A stretch of DNA of 64,000 nucleotides from Locusta migratoria (GCA_026315105.1 CM048744.1:315711270-315775269); one strand, 5' to 3'. Numbered from the stretch's first letter, positions 45,366 to 57,240 are shown. Numbers and translations are program-made. Notes: a model not told the origin generated them from the sequence alone.

Positions 45366-46614
45366 ATTGTGCACTCACAGCGGACCAAAAGGTGGATCGA
45401 GAGATCTCATGCCAACAGACACACTCTGCAGCACATTTTAAATTTACCGTCACATTAAAATCATGTGTCGGACCGGGTCTTCTACCCACGACATTATAAG
45501 GTGCACTTGGAAGCGAAGCTGTAAGTGTGGTTCGTGAGTTGAACTTAGATAGCACATGACAACAGAAAATGGCACTGCCAATTTGGGATGTATTCTGTTG
45601 GGAAGTTTCATTCCATGCTGATATATTGCGACACAGCCTGTACTCTTGATAATTGCCTCAGTTGCACGAAGAATATAACATAAAAGACACTGTCGTTACG
45701 TTGTTAGATGAAGCGTAAAACCACTAGATTGACTTAGTGAGTCAGTAGACCTGTGACGGATATGTGCGTCCAGTCATGTGAACACTACTGTTGTTGTCTT
45801 GAAAGACGGTAGTGAGCATAACATACGCGTCAGAAAGATAAAAAGCATTTTTTGCGGAATATGTAGAAATAAAAACTCTTGTTCATGTTTACGTCGTCCT
45901 TGACTCACTGGAGCCAAACGTACAGCAAACAGAAAACGACCTCGGAATCATTACTGGCCTAAATTACACACTTCCTTCTGCAGGATAAACTGCCATTACC
46001 CAGAGGACGCACTTTAATCATCTTGAATGTAGGGAAAGTCTTGATTAGTTGATATTGTAGGTTCCTGTGTTGTTTCACATGTCAATTGCAAGCACCTGGC
46101 TGTACAGAGCTCGCTCGGAAACAAAATGACCTGGATCCAATGACTGCAGTATCTGCTGTACGGTCTGAAACTGTATGATACTGCTGTGCAGATCCTGTTA
46201 CTTAGGGTAATTTTATAACCACTGTTCTCAAGATGAGCATGTGTAGTACATCATCCCATTTAGAGACGTTGTGTAGTCTAAGTTTATTCGTAGGCATTCG
46301 AAACTCTTTTGTGCACGTCGTCGTCTTGCTCACATAAAAACAACAGCTCCTACGTACAGTTGTCTCACGTCACCACTTCTGCCTCTGTCACTGAAATGAT
46401 TGCATGCAACCGGCTCAGACAAACATATATCTGCCGTGAATCGTCACCTTTGTGACAGATCATATGAACTCCAGACACCAGTTATAAATCTTATACAAGG
46501 AGCTCCGACGATATCAAGTGTGCTATTTTATAGCAATTACCAAAATATTTTCTGTGTAAATATCAGCAAAAAGTCGGAACCTAACTGCTTTTGTGATATG
46601 AAGAAAGAGATATT
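45366..46614. other. No recognised feature
   Basis: Mixed AT-rich DNA with no supportable feature. Confidence 0.45.
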
Positions 46615-46773
46615 TTATGAGACTTAACTGCGGGGTCATCAGTCCTTGAACTTACTTATGAACTAACTTGTACAAAAGACATCCATGCCCGAGGGAGGAT
46701 TCGAACCCCGACGGGAACTAGCCTCGCGTATCGAAGCGTAGCGCATGGATGCGCTAGGTCGCTCCGCCGCGGC
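46615..46773 (-). repeat. tRNA-derived SINE, head type 4, 3'-shortened
   Basis: Minus-strand copy: gagacttaactgcggggtca ... gaggattcgaaccccgacgg ... ctagcctcgcgtatcgaagc ... gctccgccgcggcg. Same head group as 16024-16227. Part of the 3' body is missing and no target duplication is seen. Confidence 0.8.
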
Positions 46774-48109
46774 GAAATTACTTTAATTTCGTTTTATTAC
46801 ACATAAGAAGTGTCTTTGAAAGCCACTGCTGCCATTCTTTAAGGACACCTAAGCGGTAACTGCTGGCGTATAGAATCTCCTTCGGCATGATTACTGCGTC
46901 ATATTTTCCACAATGGCTTTCTACTCAAATGAGACAGTGGAGATGGTTTCTTTTATTCCCCGACAGTGTCCTTAGGGATTTTTTGTTAGCTGTCTAAATC
47001 GTTCTAGGTCCTGTATTTCTTATGCAAATACATAGGTTATTTAGAAGCGTAGAATTCCACGACCATTGTCTACAGCCTCCTTTGACGTCGGAGAAATCTT
47101 ATACATTGACAATTTCGTCGCACATCCATAGGAATTGTATTGACAGTACACAGGATAAATTCGCCAATGTTGCTCCCGCTTACGCTGTTCGTGTTGTTCT
47201 TGATGACCGCGCTTTTAAGCTTGGTCTGTAGAAAAAAGGAAATGGTCAGCTTGTATGTCGGTGGATCATTCTACCTCTTGTCTCAGCAATGAACATAGAA
47301 ATGAAGTCATTTTAAATACCTGCTGCGTTCGTGAAGAACGCTGAAGATAATATCGATTCCAGTAAGCCAGTTATAATTCTCACCTTTCCACGTCACAGTA
47401 GAATTGCTAACAATAAGTCTCTGAACTTCTGGACTACAAATTCAGATTTCATTCAGTTCTACTCACTCGTTCCAAGAACAGGTATTTATAATGGATAGCT
47501 CTTACTCGTATATAACCAAAACAATCTTGAATAAATATTTCTGTGAAAACATCGTTCTTCCTCCGCATGAAAGACATCGTTCTTCCTCTGCATGAAAGAC
47601 ATCGTTATTACATTAAACGAAATTAATTTGTAGATTAAATATATTAATACGTTCAAAATATGTAACATTACAACAATAAGTTTTTCAATGAATCGAAGGG
47701 GAAAGAAGACATAATTACTATTTCTGAATCTAAACTTATACTGCAGTAGAGTCAATACCTTCGGTATTCCAATGCGTAACGCTCCGCCGGCAACTGGGAG
47801 ACAGGTATTACTCACCTGCAAAAAGAGAAAACGACCTTAGATTAATACATTATATGAGTTAGTGCAACGTAGCAAGGCGTACTTAAAACGCTGTTAACTG
47901 CTACGGACTACTGTTTCAGTCGGTAAATAGTGAAAATATGAAAGAGGAAAGTATTGTAACACATGCAAAGTACCGTGAGGCGAAATTTCATATACAGAGA
48001 GACGTGGACATAAAATTCTAGAGAACCGATAAAATATGCACTAGTACGAAGACTTATAGCCATTGATAAACGAAGACAACTTGAATGAACAGTTCAGAAA
48101 GCTTCAAGT
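46774..48109. other. No recognised gene; small tandem duplication
   Basis: A 27-28-base unit (catcgttcttcctccgcatg...) is repeated at 47550-47604. An open minus-strand frame at 47745-47818 is bounded by splice-like signals but is not convincing as an exon. Confidence 0.4.
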
Positions 48110-48118
48110 CTTAGTTTG

Positions 48119-48288
48119 TTGTTGTTTGTAAATCTCTATCGGACCAAACTGCGTTGTCATCAGTGCGTAGCTTACAAACTACTTAAACCCGGGTAAACCA
48201 ACCTAAGGAAAACACACACACACCCACGCCCCAGGGAGGACTCGAACCTCCACGGCGAGCAACCGCGCGCTCCACAGCGAAACGCTTC
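48119..48288 (-). repeat. tRNA-derived SINE, head type 2, 5'-truncated
   Basis: Minus-strand copy missing the first part of the tRNA head. It ends at aacgcttc instead of continuing to ctccaccgcgg. Exact target duplication CTTAGTTTG (48110-48118 and 48289-48297). Confidence 0.92.
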
Positions 48289-48549
48289 CTTAGTTTGACT
48301 AATAATAACTGTAATACACGTACAAGATATACATTACAGTTACAGTATTGTCTTCGTTGTAAAGATTCATTGAAACCATGATAGGGGCGTATGTTCTACT
48401 CATATTTTTGTTGTATTTCATAATTTCTCAAATGTTATGGGATTTCTTATTTTACGTTCCACCATTCCTGTTGCACTTCTAAGAGATTTTCTAGAACAGG
48501 AGGTATAGGACTGAAAGTAGTGATTAAGTCCACACTACAGTAATTTCTT

Positions 48550-48740
48550 AAATGTTTGTAAAGCTTATGAGACAGAACTGCCTGGTCATCAGTCCCTAAA
48601 CTTACAAACTACTTATAAACTAACTTATATTAAAGACAGCACAAACATTGTTGCCCGATGGAGAATTCGAACCTCCGACGCGGGAGGTCGTGCGATCCGC
48701 AACGTGGCCCTCCAGACCGTTTGGCTATTCCCACGCGGCT
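48550..48740 (-). repeat. tRNA-derived SINE, head type 3
   Basis: The common body (agtccctaaacttacaaact) is joined to a third head (gacgcgggaggtcgtgcgat ... cgtttggctattcccacgcg). Target duplication GTAATTTCTT / GTAATTCCTT (48540-48549 and 48741-48750). Relative of 63161-63359. Confidence 0.9.
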
Positions 48741-49075
48741 GTAATTCCTTTCTGGATATTTTCAATTATTTAGAAAACTGTTAATGTTAATAATTATAAG
48801 CAGAAGAAATTACCAAACATTCATGATGTATGATGTGAAGCAGTATGGTAAGAAATAATTTTTTTTATTTTTTTTTATTTAGGTGTTGCTTCAGTTTTAA
48901 GGCACTACTATGCTTTGAACCGGTATCATTGTGACGGCCAAGAAGAGAACACTTTTAGATCAAGTACAAAGTGAAACCAAAAATTAGTTTGGCCTCGTAC
49001 TAATATGTACGCACAAACGTTTAGGTATGATTATGAAAATAATGGTGCTGTACAGTGAGGCATTTCAAGTCAACA

Positions 49076-49276
49076 AAAATGTTCAAATGTCTGTAAATCT
49101 ATCGGACCAAACTGCGTGGTCATCAGTCCGTAGCTTACAAACTTCTTAAACCTAGGTAAACTAACCTACGGACAAACACACACACCCATGCCCCAGGGAG
49201 GACTCGAACCTCCACGGCGAGCAACCGCGCGCTCCGCAGCGAGGTGCTTTAGACCGCTCGGCTACTCCACCGCGGC
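49076..49276 (-). repeat. tRNA-derived SINE, head type 2
   Basis: Complete minus-strand copy. Exact 11-bp target duplication TCAAGTCAACA (49065-49075 and 49277-49287). Confidence 0.95.
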
Positions 49277-49287
49277 TCAAGTCAACA

Positions 49288-50363
49288 TATGTGACATTAC
49301 GTCAAGACATCGAAGTGACAGACGAGGAAGTACCTCAAAACAAAACAGGTGAGCGAAAACTGGATACAAAATGCAATGAGAAAAATTCACCTCTCTTTAT
49401 TGAACATTTTCTTCACGTCTAGAACGAAAAGGAAGGGCAGAAGTTTGAGCGTTAAGGTTCCGTCGACAACAACGTCACTGGCGCATAAGCTCGGATTGTG
49501 TCAGGAATGAGGAAGGAAATTGGCTGTGTCCAGTGAAAGGAAGCATCCAGTCGACTGCGTGGAGCGATTGAGTAAAATCATGGAAACCCTAATTCAGAAT
49601 GATCGTCCGCTGGTTAACCTTTTGTGCCCCCAAATACAGATCCAATGTGTTAATCAATGCATCCGCTTGCACGATTCTACATGTAGGAAGAAAGCCGAAG
49701 TCTAAATGTATTACTCTATGATAAATCACTTGGTGGTTTCAGCACTTATAAAAATGAAAAGTCTCATAATATAAAAACGAGTGAGTGTAATGTATACCAA
49801 CCAGAAAAAAGTGTGAGTAATAGTTGTTTACTACCATGGTGTATTTTCAGAAACATCACCTACAATTCTGCGAAACATCACTTATAATTCCGTGAAACAT
49901 CAGACTAGCGAAATGCTAGCAACCATCCCACATTAACATTTGATCAAGAAATAAATATAATCAACTACCAACCACCAACTTAACAGGGTACTGTTTATTC
50001 CATATGCTACTTGTCAACTCCCGCTGGTTCAACTGTTTCATTTTTGAAGGGTCGGGAGGAGGGTTGACGGAATAGGGGAGAACCCAGTCGATAGTGATTT
50101 TACAGAATATGGACCAGAGAGAGAGAGAGGGGGACTGCCTCGTAAATGAAATGCGGATGTTCCTTTTAGTGCTGCGATGTGACACACTTTAATGTTCATG
50201 TCCATGGCGAGTGAATTAAATTACGCGTAAATAACACTTTTAAAAGCACAGAGTCATTTATTACGCAGCTCCGAGACTCATCCTCCACAGTGGGCTATGC
50301 GGTCGTAATAGAGTGTTAACTTCAAAAGTAGGAAGCCAAGATCGTAATTATTTATTTCATGGC
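49288..50363. other. Mostly unassigned; weak S2 SINE remnant
   Basis: 49440-49600 holds phrases (gaggaaggaaattggctgtg, aatcatggaaaccctaattc) like the S2 SINE at 37.3 kb. A (GA)n run lies near 50116-50128. Otherwise nothing is recognised. Confidence 0.45.
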
Positions 50364-50420
50364 GACCGGTTTCAATGGGATTTGCCACCATCATCTGGTC
50401 ATATAAAATTACACCATGTG
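50364..50420 (-). repeat. Terminal-repeat fragment with hammerhead-like core
   Basis: On the minus strand: CAGATGA (50397-50391), one base, stem GGTGG/CCATT (with wobbles), GAAAC, CG, GTC, then a T/A-rich tail on the plus side (50341-50360). Only one arm is present. Confidence 0.5.
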
Positions 50421-53005
50421 GTCATCTTACCTAATTAAAAATTGAAGTTAAAAAACACGTGCAACATATATATTAAATACATGAATTAAATAATCAACAG
50501 ATTGTAAATCATAGGTCTAAATCTACTAAACATGCTGTTGATTTTTTTCCTAGCAGGAATCAAGGTTACATTGTCTGATTATTCTATTACGCAACGAAAT
50601 TATTTGGGTGATTAAGTCAATTAAAATTATCACAGCAGTACAGTTTACGTTACATCCTTTTATTGGTTGTTAAATAACAGAATATAAAATTACCGTAACT
50701 TCCCACAACTGTATACCACTTTTCATATATTTTAATACGTAACCTTATTGTATAATATCCGAAAGCCACAATTTGTGTTTTACAGATAGTAGTTTATGTA
50801 AGAAATTACTCTGAGAGTTGAAATCAACAATGCCAATGCGTTGGTGGAACTTCATGCCAAACAGTGGTACATTGTTGTATGGCAAGTGCCCAACTATAGT
50901 CCACTATGATTTTTATATGCTGGATCAATGATGCCGTTACTTTTAACTATTTATGTCACTAATCTTTTTACCCATGACGATATAGACAGTACTTTAATGA
51001 AAAATGATATCCGAATATAAAGCACACACTTTCTCAAAAGTCTCTAACAACAAGTGGCACAATGTTATAAGAAAAACAATCTACCCCTTTACACCTCACT
51101 TGTCTTTCAGCTCAGGCATACAGTACAAATCCCTTTCCGAAGGGACCTTCACTGTCACACTAACTTTAGATCCAATATCTGACATTTTGAACGTTAAAAT
51201 ATATTTTACAGTTCGGCTCTTGGAAAAATTCGCACTTCTCTCCACAAAGCTAACTGTGCTGCGCAATTTATGAACATTCAGAACACCAGCAGGCCAGTAT
51301 TCCAACCCCCCCCCCCCCTCCGCCGCCCTATTCATTCTGAGTTATTACATCATCACCCACTTGAGGCACGAGCACTACTTTTGCATCACCAAACTTCATT
51401 ACAACGTCACGAATTCCTTATGTGTTCAAATAAAAGGTATCATCTTCATATGAAACAAACGATGCTGTATCCTCATCACCACTACTGATTACCTAATTCT
51501 TGGGAATAAGAAAATTAAAATCCATCCTGGAAAGTTGACCATAGATTTGCTCTAGTTCACATTTTTCAACTATATTGCACATTTCTCATGCATAACGTCA
51601 GCAGATAAGCACCAAACCAATGATAATATGCTCTAAGTATATTGAAAGACAGATAAAGAAAATTGAATAGAGCTGTCTCTTACCTTGCACTCAGTACGAC
51701 TAAATTGAAAATGAGCCTCTTCACGTTATCGCTGTGACTACTGTGATGCTTTACCGTGCGCGACCTTGCAGTTAATCATGGTGCCAGTGGACGGTAGAAT
51801 CCCTCAGTATTTCGAGCGCGATGGAAGCGCTCGGCTGTCATTAAACGGTACTGTGTAGAGTCTTCAAAACCGATTTGGACCATAGTTGTGCTTAAGGACC
51901 ATAGTCATGGGAATTTTCGGTGCTGAATATTAAAGTAACCGAATATTATATAGCTTTTGGCAGGAAAGGGTTAACTCGCACTGGTAACCGGCATAGACAT
52001 TAGAGTATTATGCAAAAATATGAAACAAATAGTTCAAGAAATTGTCGGGGTATTTAGTAACAACGTCAAACAACAGTCTACAAATTAAAATATCATTCTT
52101 GGGCACGAAGGGCAGGTTGTATCCGCGTTCACTTGTGAACTAGCTCATTCGCGTTGGAGAATTTGTGTTTGGGAATGTATGAGACCTATTCAACTTATTG
52201 GAACGCACAGATTCTACGTCGCAAGAGGATGATATTCTGTTAGACTACTGAATCGACGCAGCAAACTCTAATGCCCGTTTCAGAGAGGATCGCGAACGTT
52301 TGTGCGTGGAGCCGTTTGACCAGCCACAGGGCGGTCACAACGGCTAGACGCCACAAATCCTGGGCTCAGCGGCAGCTCAGAGGAAAACCGCGAGATGCGC
52401 GCCCACGTACGTCGTGCTGAGGCGAGCACCATTTTTTTTTTTTTTTTTTTTTTTTCGTAAACGTCTCATCCTTCGCGACCTCGGAGGCAACCGCTACCTC
52501 CCCCGTCTTCCCTCGTGCTTTCTATCACTACAAGGCCGCATGGCACTACACAAAGCGTAGAAAATATCATGTTGGGCCATAGACGAAAGATGGTACAGAC
52601 TGCTCATGTCCCTGTCTCTGTCGTGTTATGGATGTAAACCTGAAATTTTCGGGAGTAAGTCTGTAGATTGCCAAAATTTTTAAGACATACCACAGTCGTT
52701 TGATCATCGCTTAAAATAGAGAACAGATCACTCGTCAAAAGAGCTGACGCCCTTTGATCTGAACCCAAAAGACATTCAACTACAATGTGATGTTCCGCTA
52801 ACGGTGCATCACAATTACCAAGCCAAAGAGGTTCTATCAATGGTGCAACAAGCCTTGTGTCATGGAACAATAACATGTACGAAGAGGAGTAGGAGGACCT
52901 CATCCCACCCGTGGGGATGAAAGGATGTGCGCCACGGCTGTGTGATGGACTTCACGACTCGCAGCTTCATGTTCATAATTTCCTGCCACTCATCCACCCA
53001 TCGAC
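50421..53005. other. No recognised gene; homopolymers
   Basis: Poly-C at 51307-51319 and poly-T at 52432-52455. The ORFs at 51004-51335 overlap on both strands and have no motif. Confidence 0.45.
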
Positions 53006-53017
53006 ACATGACTCTTC

Positions 53018-53454
53018 ATTGAAAAACGACATATTGACCATAGCTGTTTATTTTTTTTTTATCTCACCGGCCGCGGTGGCCGCGGGGACTGAGGCGCTTC
53101 AGTCACGGTCTGCACGGCCACTACGGTCGGAGGTTCGAATCTCCCCGCGGGCATGGATATTTGTGCCGTACTAGTTCGTAAGTAGTTCATAAGTAGTTTG
53201 TAAGTTTAGGGACTGATGATCCCGTAGTTAAGTCCCATAAGCTTAACAAACAGTTGAACAATTTTTTTTATCTCAATGCTACCGGTTTCGGTTGTTTTAG
53301 CATTATCAAGCGTTAGCAGAGTTTAACTAATACATTAACACGTCGTTAGACAAAAAGCTATTAGTTAAACTCTGCTAACGCTTGATAATGGTAAACTAAC
53401 CGAAAACGGTAGCATTGAGATTACCAGCTATGGACAATATGTCGTTTTGCAATT
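53018..53454. mobile_element. Foldback element, family F1, SINE-interrupted
   Basis: Second copy of the 2415-2620 element: outer arms attgaaaaacgacatattga and complement of caatatgtcgttttgcaatt, inner arms with gctaccggtttcggttg and cgcttgataatggtaaacta. A type 1 SINE (53067-53261) is inserted in the left arm. A direct repeat ACATGACTCTTC abuts its left end (53006-53017) and recurs at 53950-53961, beyond the neighbouring repeat B. Confidence 0.85.
53067..53261 (+). repeat. tRNA-derived SINE, head type 1
   Basis: Complete plus-strand copy. Target duplication TTTTTTTTATCTCA (53053-53066 and 53262-53275). Younger than the F1 foldback. Confidence 0.95.
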
Positions 53455-53464
53455 ATGTAAAGCT

Positions 53465-53930
53465 GGAATGAAACTTTCACTCTGCTGCGGAGTTCGGAGT
53501 ATCGCTGATATGAAACTTCCTGGCAGATTAAAATTGTTGCCGGAACCGGTACTCGATCCTGGGACCTTTTGAAAGTAGGACGCGAAGTACTGGCGGTATC
53601 GAGAGTCGTGTCGGCAGAGCACAGTCGGTAGTGCACTTGCCCGCGAAAAGCAAAGGTCCCAGGTTCGAAAAAAAATGTTCAAATGTTTGTAAATCGATCG
53701 GACCAAACTACGTGGTCATCAGTCCGTAGCTTACAAACTACTTAAACCTAGGTAAACTAACCTATGCCCATGCCCCAGGGAGGACTCGAACCTCCACGGC
53801 GAGCAACCGCGCGCTCCGCAGCGGACGCTTTAGACCGCTCGGCTACTCCACCGCGGCCCTTGGTTCGAGTCCCGGTTCCGGCACACAATTTTAATCTGCC
53901 AGGAAGTTTCATATCAAAGCTGTTAAGCAC
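53465..53930. repeat. Repeat B: inverted ends with tRNA-like centre, SINE-interrupted
   Basis: Left end tgaaactttcactctgctgc ... gatatgaaacttcctggcag, centre gtcggcagagcacagtcggt (A-box-like) and ggttcgagtcccggttccgg (B box), right end cacaattttaatctgccagg and aagtttcatatc, the inverse of the left. The type 2 SINE at 53669-53858 splits the B box. The partial copy at 41468-41575 gives the uninterrupted order. Confidence 0.8.
53669..53858 (-). repeat. tRNA-derived SINE, head type 2
   Basis: Minus-strand copy inserted in repeat B. Target duplication GGTTCGA (53662-53668 and 53862-53868), lying in the B box of the host repeat. It lacks the CA-rich link (ctatgcccatgcccc). Confidence 0.9.
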
Positions 53931-53961
53931 CACCTGTTCTCCTTTCTATACATGACTCTTC

Positions 53962-54819
53962 CTCAACAGCGGGGCCAGAGAATCCTAGGGAATATGACAG
54001 ATATGTTGTACAACACGCCTCTTTCGGTTTTACGTGTGCCCTTTCGTTCCCTTGAATACCCATATGACTTGGGGCCCAATAGAAAGACAATCTTTGTAGG
54101 TGGGAGAAGGCGTGCTGGATATTCAGGATTGCAGGGTTTGAATGGACTAAAGGGCACTCAGTGAGTCCGAGAAAATGAGAGAATTAACACTTACTACACC
54201 TCTCATCTGCTGCGCTGCCGACAATCTGGCATGAATTTCCGAATCAAAGACAGTAAACTCTGGCGGTAGTCGGATCTTGGTGACCCGATCACGGAAAACA
54301 GCAGAGCAACCAACATCCCTTGTTTGGACCCATCCGTGAATACAGCTACATAATCGCAGTGCTCAGTTAAAAGTATATAAAATGAGGTAAAAACGCTAAC
54401 ATGCGTACAGCTTCCGTTGTACTGCACTAAATGTAAAATTATGAGTAACCAGGATGGCAGGCGGTTGAAGACCTGTGCTTGGGGCCGTACTTGAGCTATA
54501 CCAAGTGACTCCATCACCTGTTTCACGCGGATCCCAACGGCCTTGCTGTTAGTGGACGATTGGAGAAAAGGCGCATCATATCAGGGCAAACAATAGTTTG
54601 ATTATTTGGGGAATTTTGATTAGAAAGAAGCTTACTGCCCTGACGGACCATGAGGCTACCGCATGGTGAATGGCGGTTTGCCAGAATTAATAGAAAATGA
54701 TGTTTAGTAGCGAAGCACTTTCCTCTGCGTACGATGTTTTCATTCTGAAATCCTTACATTGTTTAATAAAAGTAGATGAAATAATACAGTCAGTATTTTG
54801 GGAAGCGACAGAAATTCTA
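53962..54819. other. No recognised feature
   Basis: Open frames on both strands at 53952-54164 have no motif. AT-rich elsewhere. Confidence 0.45.
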
Positions 54820-55020
54820 TATTACCAACAACTGTATGCTTAATTACCAGTTTCGGCATTCTATTATGCCATCTTCAGGCCCCTATATCTGAGTGTTATA
54901 TCCATTAAGTAGGGATACTCCGATATAGGTGCCTGTTGATGGCATGATGGGATGCCGAAACTGGTAGTTAAGGAATAAATATTTCTGTTAAACACACGGC
55001 TGTTGGTATCCCACTTGCTA
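54820..55020. mobile_element. Foldback element F4 with paired hammerhead-like cores
   Basis: The left arm (accaacaactgtatgcttaa ... ttaccagtttcggcattcta) and right arm (gatgccgaaactggtagtta ... ctgttggtat) are inverted copies around a centre near 54905. On the minus strand the left arm has CTGAAGA, T, GGCAT/ATGCC, GAAAC, TG, GTA (54879-54845). The right arm has CTGTTGA with the same stem and tail (54932-54966). Non-coding. Confidence 0.8.
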
Positions 55021-55141
55021 CGTAATCTTGACCAGCCGCTGTCCCGGTTCCAACAGTAATGATGGATTCAATAAGAAATACTATAGATTACAACTCCGGA
55101 TTTTCATTTAATCGTAGTTCTTGTTGCGATACTGTATGGAC

Positions 55142-55350
55142 ATATGAAAATTTGTGCAGGAGCGTGATTCGAACCCAGAGCATCTGGTTTACTAGGCAGT
55201 TGTTCTAACGCACTGTGTCATTCCAGGCACTGCGCCTAAGACTCCTGCATGTAACATCCAAAAGACCATGTGCATGGGGAGAGTTAGTGGTTTAGCTTAA
55301 CTGCCGAATAAGCAGGTACGGGGTTCGAATCCCGTCACAAATTTTCATTG
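55142..55350. repeat. Inverted pair of tRNA-like segments
   Basis: atgaaaatttgtgcaggagc ... gattcgaacccagagc on the left faces its inverse cggggttcgaatcccgtcac, aaattttcat on the right. Each arm carries a B box and an A-box-like stretch (gttgttctaacgcactgtg; agtggtttagcttaactgcc). Same design as the arms at 20.4 and 27.3 kb, but a different sequence. Confidence 0.7.
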
Positions 55351-55474
55351 GTCCCTGTTGTAACAGTACATCACCTACGAGTAGACTAAAAGCCCCAAAT
55401 TCAAATCTACGTCTACAACAGTTCCAGTTTCATGGCGACATCTGTTGTGTGGAGTAGGGGCAGAAGTTCTTGTT

Positions 55475-56475
55475 GTGTTGTTGTGACCTTCAGTCCGGAG
55501 ACTGGTTTGATGCAGCTCTCCACCCTGCTCAGAGCAAGCCTCTTCACCTCCTCATAACATCTGCAACCTACATCCATTTCAATATGCTTACTGTATTCAT
55601 CTCTCGGTCTCCCTCTGTGGTTTTTGTTCAAAATGTTCAAATGTTTGTTAAGCTTAAGGGACTTGACTGCGGGATCATCAGTCCCTAAACTTACAAACTA
55701 CTTATGAACTACCTTATACTAATGACGACACAAACATCCATTCCGAGTGGGGATTCGAACCCCCGACCGTAGCGGCGGTGCAGATTGTGACGCTCACCGC
55801 AGACCGCTCGGCCACTGCGGCCGGTCTGCGATTTGTAACCCACACACTTCCCTCCAGCACTAAATTCACAATTCCTTGTCTAATAATATGTCCTACCAAT
55901 CGATCTCTTCTTTCAGTCAACGTATGCCAGAAATTCCTTTTCTCCCCAATTCTGTTCAATACATCCTCATTAGTTACGCGATCCACCCACCTACTTCAGC
56001 ATTCTTCCTGTCTGCTCTGTTTATTGTCCTTGTTTCACTCCCATGTAAGGCAAGACTCCACACATATGCCTTCAGAAAGGACTTCCTAACTCGTAAATTA
56101 ATATTCGATGTTAAGAAATTTCTATATTACAAGAACGCTTTTCTTCCATTGCCATTCTGCATTTTATATCCTCTGTTCTGCGATCATCATATATTATTTT
56201 ACTGCCCAAGTAACAAAAAACAATTGCCACCTTTATTGATTCGTTACCTAATTTAATTCCTTCAGCATCGCCTGATTATCTAAGACTGCATTCCATTAGC
56301 TTGTTACGCTCTTGTTAACGTTCATCCTAAATGCTGCTTTCAACACACTGTCCTTTCCGTTCAATTGCTCCACCAGGTTATGCTCTTGTTAATGTTCCTC
56401 TTAAATACCCCTTTCAACACACTATTCATTCCATTGAATTGCTCCTACAGGTCCTTCGCTGTCTCTGACAGTTCT
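55475..56475 (-). pseudogene. RTE-like LINE, 3' part, SINE-interrupted
   Basis: Same family and orientation as 11860-13157, aligning from the 3' end (ttcagtccggagactggttt at 55488) to about the RT C-terminal border (ctgtctctgacagttctcaa). Frames give MDRVTNEDVLNRIGEKRNFWH, RDRLVGHIIRQ and GRPRDEYSKHIEMDVGCRCYEEVKRL, the C-terminal domain. A duplicated stretch near 56345-56455 (caacacactrtcctttccgt-like, twice) is extra. 5'-truncated and frameshifted. Confidence 0.85.
55628..55824 (-). repeat. tRNA-derived SINE, head type 1
   Basis: Minus-strand copy inside the LINE. Imperfect target duplication TCTGTGGTTTTTGT / TCTGCGATTTGT (55614-55627 and 55825-55836). The intact LINE order is visible at 12002-12020 (tctgcgatttttaccc). 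Confidence 0.92.
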
Positions 56476-56539
56476 CAATTGACAGAAATTCTCGCAGAAA
56501 AAATCAAACTTGGGATGCAGCTAAATGAAATGTCGACTC

Positions 56540-57240
56540 CAAGAAGGAAAACGAATGCCTTCGCGTGGAGCCGTTTCCCCGGCCACTGGACGATCAGGAC
56601 GCAGAGATACCAGGAATTCTCCCCTCCGCGGCCCCAGCACAGCCTCCGCCGCAGTCGGCCGTGCTTCCATTTCTCGCTAACGGCTCGCCGCCGCCTCCCG
56701 GCCGCGCGTTCTATCAGCGCAGGGCCGCCAACCGTGCCACGCGCAGAACCCCGCCTGGGCGCAGATTTAATTTTTTCCCCGTTGCGCGGCGTGTGTATTT
56801 TCTGGCCGGTGCGGCGCGCAATCGTGGCAGGAATGAAAATATGGCGGACGGGGCGAAGGCGGGCGGCAGCGGCGGTGGCGGCGGCGGAACAGTTGGCGCA
56901 TGTCACGGCGAAACAATGCTCGCCAAAATAAACAAAACGCCGATACAGCGAGATTGAGCGTGCCGCTGCGGCGGCCACCGCGTATTTTGTTTCTCGGCGG
57001 ATCCCTCTCCCCCTCCCCCTCGCTCCCCTTCCTCGCCTATTCGCCGCCGCCGGTGTTTGTAGACACAACAGGCGCCTCCTAGCGCTCGTTAGCAATTGGC
57101 GGCGCGGCCAGCGATAGCGCGCTCCGCTGCCGCACAAACACGACTCCCCGCTGCTGCAGAGAGCAGTGACCGCCGCCGTTCGCTACTACCCTTGCTGACT
57201 GTTTTCGTACTGCGACCTGCCGTGCTGACGTCGTTGCTTG
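56540..57240. other. CpG-rich island without a supported gene
   Basis: About 700 bases of very high G+C and CpG content. Long frames (56365-56931 plus, 56475-57137 minus, 188 and 220 codons) overlap on opposite strands and are rich in Arg, Ala and Pro, as chance frames in such DNA are. No start context, splice signals or domain is convincing. It could be a promoter or first exon region of a gene extending outside. Confidence 0.4.

Noticed and set aside
56475..57137. 220-codon minus-strand ORF and overlapping 188-codon plus ORF in the CpG island
   Set aside because: Both strands are open because of low stop density in CpG-rich DNA. The peptides are Arg/Ala/Pro-rich and have no domain.
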